A stretch of 16,005 bases of DNA from JAVKSM01 sp039583705 (GTDB taxonomy: Bacteria > Actinomycetota > Actinomycetes > Mycobacteriales > Pseudonocardiaceae), in NCBI GenBank assembly GCA_039583705.1, contig JAVKSM010000078.1, positions 1 through 16,005 on the forward strand, given 5' to 3'. The notes under the pieces were generated by a model. The model was given only the letters and a program-made list of their open reading frames with translations. It was not told where the DNA came from and did no database searches. How positions within the stretch are numbered: position 1 is the stretch's first letter; every line of letters starts with the position of its first letter. Both the position numbers and the translations under genes were made by a program. Positions 6,991 through 12,849 of the stretch are shown one piece after another.

Positions 6991-8702
6991 TGTCGCTGCT
7001 CGCCCAGGGCGCGATCTCCCCACGCGCGATCGCCCAGGGCACGATCTCCCAGCCGAGCGTGGCCTACGGCGCCATCGCCCCGGTGCTCATCGTGCTCGGC
7101 GCGGCCTGTGTCTCGGTGCTCGTCGAGGCGTTCCTGCCTCGCCACCAGCGGTGGCCGGTGCAGGTCGCGCTGACGCTGGCCACGATCGCCGCCGCCGGTG
7201 CCGCGCTCGGTCGCTATGTCATCTCAGGCCAGCCCGCCCAGACGACGCTGGCCGCGACGATCGCGGTGGACCGCCCGACGCTGTTCCTGTGGGGGACGCT
7301 GCTCGCCCTGGGGCTGGGCGGGATGCTGCTCATCGCCGACCGGTCGATCGAGCCCGGCGGCGCGTTCATCACCGCCGGCGGAGCCGGTACCGGCGAGGCC
7401 GTGGCGAGGGGGTCCGGCGCGGCGCGGCGCCGGACCCGGGTCGGCCCGGGCGCCGCCACCGCAACGCTGGTCACCCCGCGGCGCGGGGTGCGGGAGCCCA
7501 GGACCGAGGAGCCCGGTACCCGGGACCGCGGCGCCCAGGACCGCGGCGCCACCCGGGGGGCGGCGACCGAGGTCTTCCCGCTCGGGCTGTTCGCGCTCGG
7601 CGGCATGATGACCTTCCTCGCCGCCAACGACCTGCTGACGATGTTCGTGGCGCTGGAGGTGCTGAGCCTGCCGCTGTACCTCATGTGCGGCCTGGCCCGC
7701 CGCCGCCGGCTGCTCAGCCAGGAAGCGGCGATGAAGTACTTCCTCCTCGGCGCCTTCTCCTCGGCGTTCTTCCTCTACGGCTTGGCGCTGCTCTACGGTT
7801 ACGCCGGTTCGGTCCGGCTCTCGGCGATCGCGGCCGCCTCCGGCGGCTCGGACCGGTCGGACTCGTTGCTGTTCGGCGGGCTGGCGCTGCTCATCGTCGG
7901 GCTGATGTTCAAGGCGTCCGTCGGCCCGTTCCACACCTGGACCCCCGACGTGTACCAGGGCGCCCCGACCTCGGTGACCGCGTTCATGGCCGCCTGCACC
8001 AAGGTCGCGGCGTTCGGCGCGATCCTGCGGGTGTTCACCGTCGGCTTCGGCGTGACCCGCTGGGAGTGGCGCGGCGTGCTGTGGGGGGTGGCGATCGCAT
8101 CCATGGTCATCGGTGCGGTGATCGGGCTGACCCAGACCGACGTCAAGCGCCTGATCGCCTACTCGTCGGTGGCCCATGCCGGGTTCATCCTCGTCGGCGC
8201 GATCGCGATCACCAGGGCGGGCCTGTCCGGGACGCTGTTCTACCTGCTCACCTACGGCTTCACCACGCTGGCCGCGTTCGCCGTGGTCAGCCTGGTCCGG
8301 GACGGCAACGGCGAGGCCACACACCTGTCGGCCTGGGCGGGACTGGCGAAACGGAGCCCGCTGGTGGCGGGCGTGATGACGTTCCTGCTGCTTGCGCTCG
8401 CGGGCATCCCGTTGACGTCGGGCTTCACAGCGAAGTTCGCGGTGTTCTCCGCGGCCCTGGGCGACGGGATGGCCCCGCTGGTCGTGGTGGCCCTGGTCGT
8501 CTCGGCAGTGGCTGCGTTCTTCTACCTGCGCGTGGTCGTGCTCATGTACTTCTCGGAGCCGGCCGCCGACGGGCCGACGGTCTCGGTGCCTGGCGTGTTC
8601 ACCGCCACTGCCATCACGCTCGGTGTCGTCGTGACGCTGCTGCTGGGCATCGCGCCGTCCTTCGCGTTGGGCTGGGCGGGCGGTGGCGGCTTCGTTGGGT
8701 GA
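6987..8702 (+). CDS. nuoN: NADH-quinone oxidoreductase subunit N with repeat N-terminus and polar loop insert
   Basis: Third antiporter-like proton-pumping subunit of complex I. At 571 residues it is long for NuoN. Core features are intact: Glu224 in FVALEVLSLPLYLMCGLARR, Lys309 in LMFKASVGPFHTWTPDVYQG, and LIAYSSVAHAGFILVG. The extra length lies in two places. Residues 6-30 form five pentapeptide-like units (AQGAI, SPRAI, AQGTI, SQPSV, AYGAI). Residues about 121-195 form a polar, Arg/Gly-rich insert between membrane helices, containing a perfect RDRGA/QDRGA-type repeat. ATG 6987 (a second ATG follows at 6990) overlaps the nuoM stop, with GGGAGGT at 6972-6978. The 3' end overlaps the polyprenyl synthase gene by up to 20 bases. 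Confidence 0.96.
   Translation: MMSLLAQGAISPRAIAQGTISQPSVAYGAIAPVLIVLGAACVSVLVEAFLPRHQRWPVQVALTLATIAAAGAALGRYVISGQPAQTTLAATIAVDRPTLFLWGTLLALGLGGMLLIADRSIEPGGAFITAGGAGTGEAVARGSGAARRRTRVGPGAATATLVTPRRGVREPRTEEPGTRDRGAQDRGATRGAATEVFPLGLFALGGMMTFLAANDLLTMFVALEVLSLPLYLMCGLARRRRLLSQEAAMKYFLLGAFSSAFFLYGLALLYGYAGSVRLSAIAAASGGSDRSDSLLFGGLALLIVGLMFKASVGPFHTWTPDVYQGAPTSVTAFMAACTKVAAFGAILRVFTVGFGVTRWEWRGVLWGVAIASMVIGAVIGLTQTDVKRLIAYSSVAHAGFILVGAIAITRAGLSGTLFYLLTYGFTTLAAFAVVSLVRDGNGEATHLSAWAGLAKRSPLVAGVMTFLLLALAGIPLTSGFTAKFAVFSAALGDGMAPLVVVALVVSAVAAFFYLRVVVLMYFSEPAADGPTVSVPGVFTATAITLGVVVTLLLGIAPSFALGWAGGGGFVG
7002..7076 (+). repeat. 15-bp tandem repeat at nuoN N-terminus
   Basis: Five in-frame 15-bp units start at 7002, 7017, 7032, 7047 and 7062, encoding AQGAI, SPRAI, AQGTI, SQPSV and AYGAI. 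Units 1 and 3 differ at one base. Most units end in GATC or CATC, giving a recurring Ile. The array sits just before the first membrane helix of NuoN. Confidence 0.8.
7499..7550 (+). repeat. 15-bp duplication in the nuoN polar loop
   Basis: Two adjacent 15-bp units (7521-7535 and 7536-7550) differ only at the second base and encode RDRGA and QDRGA. A diverged copy lies at 7499-7513, offset by seven extra bases. All are within the polar insert between membrane helices of NuoN. Confidence 0.75.
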
Positions 8703-9687
8703 GATCGGGAGCGTCGAGCTCGCCGACCCCGAGCTGGCCGGCGCGGTCGGGTCGGGCCTGCGCCGGGTGGAGGAGCGGCTGCACGAGGTGGTGCGCAGCA
8801 ACTACCAGTTCATCACCGACGCCTCGCTGCACCTCGTCGACGCCGGCGGCAAGCGGTTCCGGCCGTTGTTCACACTGCTCGCCGCGCACTTCGGTGACGG
8901 TCTGTCCGACGCGGTGGTGACCGCCGCGACCGCGGTCGAGCTGGTGCACCTCGCAACGCTCTACCACGACGATGTCATGGACGAGGCGGTGATCCGGCGC
9001 GGCGCCGTGAGCGCGAACGCGCGGTGGGACAACACCGTGGCGATACTCACCGGCGACTACCTGTTCGCGCACGCCTCACGGCTGGTGGCTGACCTCGGTC
9101 CGGAGGCGGTGCGGATCATCTCCGACACGTTCGCCGAGCTCGTCACCGGCCAGATGCGCGAGACCCGGGGCCCGCGCGACGGGGAGGACCCGGTGGCGCA
9201 CTACCTGGCTGTGGTGGCCGAGAAGACGGGTTCGCTCATCGCCACGGCCGGCCGCTACGGCGGGATGTTCTCCGGCGCGCCGCAGGCGTGGGTCGATGCG
9301 CTGCGGCGCTTCGGCGCGGTGATCGGGACCGCGTTCCAGGTCTCCGACGACCTCATCGACATCGTGGCGCCGTCGGGGGTGTCCGGCAAGACGCCCGGCA
9401 CCGACTTGCGGGAGGGGGTCCGGACGCTGCCGGTGCTCTACGCGCTCGCCGAGAACGGGCGGCAGGCGCGCCGGCTGCGGGAGCTGCTGTGTGGTCCGTT
9501 GACCGCGGACGACCCGCTCGCCGAGGCCCTGGAGCTGCTGCGGGCGTCCCCGGGACTGGACCGCGCGCGGGCCGCCCTGGCCTCCTACGCCACCGCCGCG
9601 CACACCGAGCTCACGGTGCTGCCCCCGGGTCCCGCCCGCGACGCGCTGGAGACCCTCATCTCCTACACCGTCGACCGCATTGACTGA
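8683..9687 (+). CDS. Trans-polyprenyl diphosphate synthase
   Basis: An all-trans isoprenyl diphosphate synthase that extends an allylic diphosphate with isopentenyl diphosphate. In this setting it probably makes the long prenyl side chain of menaquinone, the electron acceptor of complex I; that substrate assignment is inference. The protein has 334 residues. Visible signatures are GGKRFRP (residues 55-61), the first Asp-rich motif DDVMD (96-100) in LATLYHDDVMDEA, the substrate region GDYLFA, the second Asp-rich motif DDLID (222-226), and GKTPGTDLREGVRTLP. GTG 8683 overlaps the end of nuoN by 20 bases; TTG 8695 is an equally plausible start with an 8-base overlap. Either way it is the last gene of the nuo operon. 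Chain length cannot be told from sequence by eye. Confidence 0.93.
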   Translation: MAASLGEIGSVELADPELAGAVGSGLRRVEERLHEVVRSNYQFITDASLHLVDAGGKRFRPLFTLLAAHFGDGLSDAVVTAATAVELVHLATLYHDDVMDEAVIRRGAVSANARWDNTVAILTGDYLFAHASRLVADLGPEAVRIISDTFAELVTGQMRETRGPRDGEDPVAHYLAVVAEKTGSLIATAGRYGGMFSGAPQAWVDALRRFGAVIGTAFQVSDDLIDIVAPSGVSGKTPGTDLREGVRTLPVLYALAENGRQARRLRELLCGPLTADDPLAEALELLRASPGLDRARAALASYATAAHTELTVLPPGPARDALETLISYTVDRID

Positions 9688-9765
9688 TCGGGTGGCCGCT
9701 GCGCATGGCCGGAACCGCTGGCTGCACCCGGTAGACACCTCCCGTTCGGGGGGCACTCTGCAGCG

Positions 9766-9771
9766 TATCGT
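9766..9771 (+). promoter_or_regulatory. Candidate -10 element for the sunset-domain gene
   Basis: The 113-base gap after the polyprenyl synthase gene contains TATCGT, which fits the actinobacterial TANNNT -10 pattern. It would give a start near 9778 and a leader of about 23 bases that includes the GGGAAGGGG ribosome site at 9783-9791. No convincing -35 element is visible, and I see no strong terminator in this gap. Confidence 0.3.
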
Positions 9772-9800
9772 CGGCTCACGACGGGAAGGGGTGACGCGCA

Positions 9801-10301
9801 GTGAAGGTTTCGCTGCGGAAGGTCATGCTGAGTCTCGCTCCGGTGCTGGTGGTCGGATGGTGCGTCGTCGCCTGGCTGCGGCGTCCCGACGAGGCGGAGC
9901 GGCGCTGGCGGTCCCGGAGCCGGGCGGTGCAGCCGTTGTCCAGCGCGCCGGCCAGGGCGGCGGTGCCGGCGCCGGCCGGTGTGGTGCCGGCCAGTGTGGT
10001 GCCAGCGCCGGCCGCGCCAGTACCGGTGCCGGCGGCGGCACTCCCGACGCCAGACCCCGAGTCACCGGTCACCGGGTCGGAGCCGGACACCGTCGTCGTC
10101 GCCGGCCCGTTCCCCGGGTCGGTGCGCTCCCTCGCGGACGGCTCCGCGCCCACGCCGGAGTACACCGTCAAGGCCAAGCCCGCTTCCAAGCTGTTCCACA
10201 GTCCGGACTCGCCCTACTACCGGCGAACCAGGGCCGAGATCTGGTTCCGCACCGAGCAGGATGCCCGCGACGCCGGGTTCCGACCCTGGAAGCGGGCCTG
10301 A
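9801..10301 (+). CDS. Membrane-anchored protein with sunset-like C-terminal domain
   Basis: A 166-residue protein in three parts. Residues about 8-26 form a single hydrophobic anchor after a basic MKVSLRK start, so the rest is probably extracytoplasmic. Residues about 45-115 form a Pro/Ala/Val-rich low-complexity linker with VPAPA and VVPAS units. Residues about 120-166 form a compact domain (KLFHSPDSPYYRRT, then AEIWFRTEQDARDAGFRP) that resembles the small actinobacterial sunset domain, a motif also annotated in some ArfC-like channel accessory proteins; this match is from memory. The related Ada and nuclease-tail modules often carry Cys where this one has Asp/Ser. GTG 9801 follows GGGAAGGGG. 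It stands alone between two operons. The molecular function is unknown. Confidence 0.75.
   Translation: MKVSLRKVMLSLAPVLVVGWCVVAWLRRPDEAERRWRSRSRAVQPLSSAPARAAVPAPAGVVPASVVPAPAAPVPVPAAALPTPDPESPVTGSEPDTVVVAGPFPGSVRSLADGSAPTPEYTVKAKPASKLFHSPDSPYYRRTRAEIWFRTEQDARDAGFRPWKRA
9963..10034 (+). repeat. 15-bp-type repeat in the Pro/Ala linker of the sunset-domain gene
   Basis: Imperfect units open with GTGCC or GTACC and encode VPAPA, VPASV, VPAPA and VPVPA, with 15-base steps interrupted by 6-base inserts (units near 9963, 9984, 9999 and 10020). They produce the rigid, extended linker between membrane anchor and C-terminal domain. Confidence 0.65.
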
Positions 10302-10310
10302 CCGACCGCC

Positions 10311-10372
10311 CGCACCACCGGACCCGCACCGGCACCACCGACCCGCACCGGCACCACCGGGCGGAGCCGCCC
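10311..10372 (+). repeat. Intergenic 19-bp tandem repeat followed by a small hairpin
   Basis: The 115-base gap upstream of the nuoB-like gene contains a GCACCGGCACCACCGACCC unit (10326-10344), a second truncated copy (10345-10359) and a degenerate shorter copy before them (10311-10325). A 5-bp stem with a 4-base loop, GGGCG-GAGC-CGCCC, follows at 10359-10372. There is no T-rich tract, so an intrinsic terminator for the sunset-domain gene is possible but weak. Confidence 0.5.
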
Positions 10373-10404
10373 ACCGCCGCGACGCAGCGCGGCCACGGCG
10401 CGGC

Positions 10405-10419
10405 TACCCTCGGGACATG
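10405..10419 (+). promoter_or_regulatory. Candidate leaderless promoter of the nuoB-like/nuoC-like/nuoI-like/htpX operon
   Basis: TACCCT (10405-10410) fits the actinobacterial TANNNT -10 pattern, and exactly six bases separate it from the ATG at 10417. Transcription would therefore begin at or next to the A of the start codon, giving a leaderless mRNA, a common arrangement in actinobacteria. No good Shine-Dalgarno precedes the ATG, which agrees with this. A -35 element is not evident. Confidence 0.5.
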
Positions 10420-10851
10420 CCGAGCCTGGAGCTGGACTGGGGTATCCGCTACCGGGTCGAGGTACTCGACCTCGGGCTCGCCTGCTGCGGGGTGGAGGTG
10501 ATGGCCGCGCTGCACGAAGGCCGCTTCCCCGTCGACGCGCCCGTGGCCTCCGGCATGGATCACGGCGGAGGGGAGCACGGGCCGGCTGCGCACGTGCTGC
10601 TGGTGTCCGGCACCGTCACCGACGTGCTGCTGCCCGCTGTGCTGGCGGCCTACGACGGGCTGCCTGAGCCGCGTTACGTCGTGTCCGTCGGTGCCTGCGC
10701 CACCACCGGCGGACCGTACTGGGACTCCTATGCCGTCACCAAGGGTGTTGACCAGTTGCTTCCGGTGCACGTCGTCGTCCCGGGCTGCCCACCCCGCCCG
10801 GAGGCGGTGCTCGACGGCCTGGCCACCCTGCACCGGCTGGTGGCACCGTGA
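10417..10851 (+). CDS. NuoB-like subunit of a second, partial complex-I-type module
   Basis: A 144-residue paralogue of NuoB, the subunit that holds the terminal N2 4Fe-4S cluster. All four cluster ligands are visible: the tandem Cys23-Cys24 (LACCGVEVM), Cys94 (SVGACATTGG) and Cys124 (VPGCPPRPEAVLDG). The GGPYWDSYAVTKGVDQ segment resembles what I recall of the NuoB2 type of Streptomyces rather than the housekeeping subunit. Two differences from canonical NuoB stand out. The N-terminus is short, with no hydrophobic lead-in. The segment normally containing RASPRQAD, next to N2 and the quinone site, is replaced by a Gly/His-rich stretch, DHGGGEHGP. The ATG follows a leaderless-type -10. The stop overlaps the nuoC-like start (GTGA, 10848-10851). 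The housekeeping nuoB should lie upstream of the window. Confidence 0.88.
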   Translation: MPSLELDWGIRYRVEVLDLGLACCGVEVMAALHEGRFPVDAPVASGMDHGGGEHGPAAHVLLVSGTVTDVLLPAVLAAYDGLPEPRYVVSVGACATTGGPYWDSYAVTKGVDQLLPVHVVVPGCPPRPEAVLDGLATLHRLVAP

Positions 10852-11471
10852 CCGCGGCCAGCCCTGCGCTCGCCGCCGAGCTGGCGGCGCTCGTCGAGGG
10901 CACCACCGTGAGCGCCGGCTTCGGGCAGGCGACGGCCGAGGTTGCCCCCCAGCGTTGGCACGACGCGGCGGCGGTCGCCAGGGACGAGCTGGGCTGCGCG
11001 CGGTTCGACTGGCTTGGCGCCGAGGACGCCGGGCGGCCGGGGGCGCTGGGCGAGGCGCACGCCGTCCTACTGCACGTCGTGGCGCCGCGGCGCAGGCTCG
11101 GGCTGTTGCTGCGCACCAGCGTCGCGGACGGAGCCGCGCTGCCCAGCGTCGCCGACCTGTGGGCCGGCGCGGACTGGCCGGAGCGGGAGGCCGCCGAGAT
11201 GTTCGGGCTGGCGCTGGCTGGGCGGGACGAGCCGCCTCGGCTGCTGCTGCCCGACTCGTTCGACGGGCACCCGCTGCGCAAGGACTTCCTGCTCGCCGCC
11301 CGTGCCGTCGTGCCGTGGCCGGGGCGGCTGGAACCGGGCCAGTCCGAGCCGGGTGGGTCCGAGCAAGGTGGGTCCGAGCCAGGTCGGTCCGAGCCGGGTG
11401 GGTCCGGGTCGGGTCGGCGACGGCGCCTCGTCCCGCCCGGCGTCCCGGCCGAGGGCTGGGGCGGGTTGTGA
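10848..11471 (+). CDS. NuoC-like (30 kDa) subunit of the second, partial complex-I-type module
   Basis: A 207-residue paralogue of NuoC, which packs against NuoB and NuoD in complex I. The recognisable 30-kDa signature is DWPEREAAEMFGL (about residues 109-121) followed by LLLPDSFDGHPLRKDF (132-147). The His of the usual GHPxxRR step is Arg126 here (AGRDEPPRLLLP), so the motif is diverged. The first 100 residues are weakly conserved, as usual. After residue 160 a low-complexity tail of (SEPGG)-type pentapeptides, encoded by a 15-bp tandem array, replaces the ordered C-terminus. GTG 10848 is in a GTGA overlap with the nuoB-like gene, and the stop overlaps the nuoI-like start (GTGA, 11468-11471), so the three genes are translationally coupled. 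Confidence 0.85.
   Translation: MTAASPALAAELAALVEGTTVSAGFGQATAEVAPQRWHDAAAVARDELGCARFDWLGAEDAGRPGALGEAHAVLLHVVAPRRRLGLLLRTSVADGAALPSVADLWAGADWPEREAAEMFGLALAGRDEPPRLLLPDSFDGHPLRKDFLLAARAVVPWPGRLEPGQSEPGGSEQGGSEPGRSEPGGSGSGRRRRLVPPGVPAEGWGGL
11328..11417 (+). repeat. 15-bp tandem repeat in nuoC-like tail (SEPGG pentapeptide)
   Basis: Five in-frame 15-bp units of the form TCCGAGCCGGGTGGG start at 11343, 11358, 11373, 11388 and 11403, preceded by a diverged unit at 11328. They encode SEPGG, SEQGG, SEPGR, SEPGG and SGSGR. Neighbouring units differ at only one to four bases, so the array looks recent and prone to length change. Confidence 0.92.
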
Positions 11472-11899
11472 GCTACCCCGTCCCACCCCGTAGCCGCGGT
11501 GTCCTCGCGTTGGTCGAGGAGAACTGCACGGTCTGCATGATCTGCGCCCGGGAGTGCCCCGACTGGTGCATCCACATCTCCTCGCACACCGAGATCGGGT
11601 CCGACCCGCGACGGCCCGGCCGCCGACCGGTGGCACGCGCGGTGCTCGACCGCTTCGCCATCGACTACGGCCGCTGTCTGTACTGCGGCATCTGCGTGGA
11701 GGCCTGTCCGTTCGACGCGCTGGCATGGGCCGCGGCCTACGCCTATCCGGGCACCAGCCCGGACGGTGCCGGGGCGGCCGGCGAGCTGGTGCACGAGCGG
11801 GACCGGTTGGGCTCGATGGTGGCGCTGCCCGGGGTGGGAACCCGGGCAACCCGCGGCGCGTTGCACCTTTCGGACATCGAAGTGCCGCAGGGAGGGTGA
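11468..11899 (+). CDS. NuoI-like 2x[4Fe-4S] ferredoxin subunit of the second, partial module
   Basis: A 143-residue paralogue of NuoI. It carries two complete 4Fe-4S motifs: Cys20, 23, 26 and 30 (CTVCMICARECP) and Cys70, 73, 76 and 80 (CLYCGICVEACP). An extra Cys34 follows the first motif (DWC). The opening RGVLALVEENCTVC resembles what I recall of the NuoI2 type of Streptomyces. The membrane-docking N-terminal helix of housekeeping NuoI is absent. The long basic linker between motifs (SDPRRPGRRPVARAV) is typical of complex-I ferredoxins. The role is presumably to pass electrons to or from the N2-type cluster of the nuoB-like protein. GTG 11468 overlaps the nuoC-like stop. htpX starts six bases after its stop. 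A stand-alone ferredoxin is the alternative, but coupling to the other two genes argues against it. Confidence 0.87.
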   Translation: MSYPVPPRSRGVLALVEENCTVCMICARECPDWCIHISSHTEIGSDPRRPGRRPVARAVLDRFAIDYGRCLYCGICVEACPFDALAWAAAYAYPGTSPDGAGAAGELVHERDRLGSMVALPGVGTRATRGALHLSDIEVPQGG

Positions 11900-11905
11900 A
11901 CCGGG

Positions 11906-12775
11906 TTGCACAGGCACCTCAACGGGCTCAAGACCGCGGTGCTGCTGGGCGGGATGAGCGCGCTGGTCGTGCTCATCGGCTCCTTCTTCGGACGCACCGG
12001 GCTGGTGATCGCGCTGGTGGCGGCGCTGGGCATGAATGCCTACGCGTACTTCAACTCCGAGAAGCTCGCGCTCCGCGCGATGCGCGCCCACCAGGTCACC
12101 GAGGCCGAGCAGCCGGCCATGTACCGCATCGTGCGGGAGCTTGCCACGAGCGCGCGCCAGCCGATGCCGCGGCTGTACGTCAGCCCGACCGAGGCGCCCA
12201 ACGCGTTCGCGACCGGTCGCAACCCGCGCCACGCCGCAGTGTGCGCCACGGCCGGGATCCTGCGGATCCTCAGCGAGCGAGAGTTGCGCGGGGTGTTGGG
12301 CCACGAGCTCTCCCACGTCTACAACCGCGACATCCTCATCTCCTGCGTGGCCGGTGCGATGGCCAGCCTGGTGAGCTTCCTGGCGAACATCGCCATGTTC
12401 GCCGGATTCTTCGGCGGCGGCGGCGACCGCGAGGACCGCAACCCGTTGGCGCTGCTGCTCATCGCGATCCTCGGGCCGATCGCCGCGGCGATCGTGCAGC
12501 TCGCGGTGAGCCGGTCGCGGGAGTACCAGGCCGACCAGAGCGGCGCCGCGCTGACCGGTGATCCGCTGGCGCTGGCCTCGGCGCTGCGCAAGCTGGAACG
12601 CGGGACGCAGCTCGCGCCGCTGCCGCCGGAGCCGCAGCTCGTCAACCAGTCCCATCTCATGATCGCCAACCCGTTCCGGCCGGGCGAAGGTATCTCGCGG
12701 CTGTTCTCCACCCACCCGCCGCTCCCGGAGCGGATCCGCCGGTTGGAGCAGATGGCCGGCCGCGCGCCCCGCTGA
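11906..12775 (+). CDS. htpX: HtpX-family membrane zinc metalloprotease
   Basis: An M48-family integral membrane protease involved in quality control of membrane proteins. The protein has 289 residues, normal for the family. The zinc site is visible: HELSH at residues 133-137 (LGHELSHVYNRD) with the third ligand Glu206 in SRSREYQAD. Two hydrophobic helices occupy about residues 10-49 and two more about 143-171 and 185-203. The substrate-cleft segment PRLYVSPTEAPNAFATGR precedes the active site. The TTG at 11906 is chosen because GGAGGG (11891-11896) is correctly spaced and the next in-frame ATG would lose part of the first helix. It lies six bases after the nuoI-like gene and is probably co-transcribed with it. 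The adjacency of htpX to a second nuo cluster also occurs in Streptomyces, from memory. Confidence 0.93.
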   Translation: MHRHLNGLKTAVLLGGMSALVVLIGSFFGRTGLVIALVAALGMNAYAYFNSEKLALRAMRAHQVTEAEQPAMYRIVRELATSARQPMPRLYVSPTEAPNAFATGRNPRHAAVCATAGILRILSERELRGVLGHELSHVYNRDILISCVAGAMASLVSFLANIAMFAGFFGGGGDREDRNPLALLLIAILGPIAAAIVQLAVSRSREYQADQSGAALTGDPLALASALRKLERGTQLAPLPPEPQLVNQSHLMIANPFRPGEGISRLFSTHPPLPERIRRLEQMAGRAPR

Positions 12776-12849
12776 GCATCTGGCCGGCTGTACCCTGCTG
12801 AGCCGTTGCGGCGTGCGGTTGTGGCGGTGAGGCGTCACGGTCGCGCGGA
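12776..12849. other. Convergent intergenic gap between htpX and rmlA
   Basis: Seventy-four bases separate the ends of two convergent genes. The only structure I see is a short CGGCT/AGCCG pair and a GTGA-GGCG-TCAC mini-hairpin, with no T tract. A bidirectional terminator is expected here from the gene layout but is not convincingly visible. Confidence 0.4.

Noticed and set aside
10359..10372. Intrinsic terminator after the sunset-domain gene
   Set aside because: The stem is only 5 bp and no T tract follows, so it is kept as part of a repeat feature and not called a terminator.
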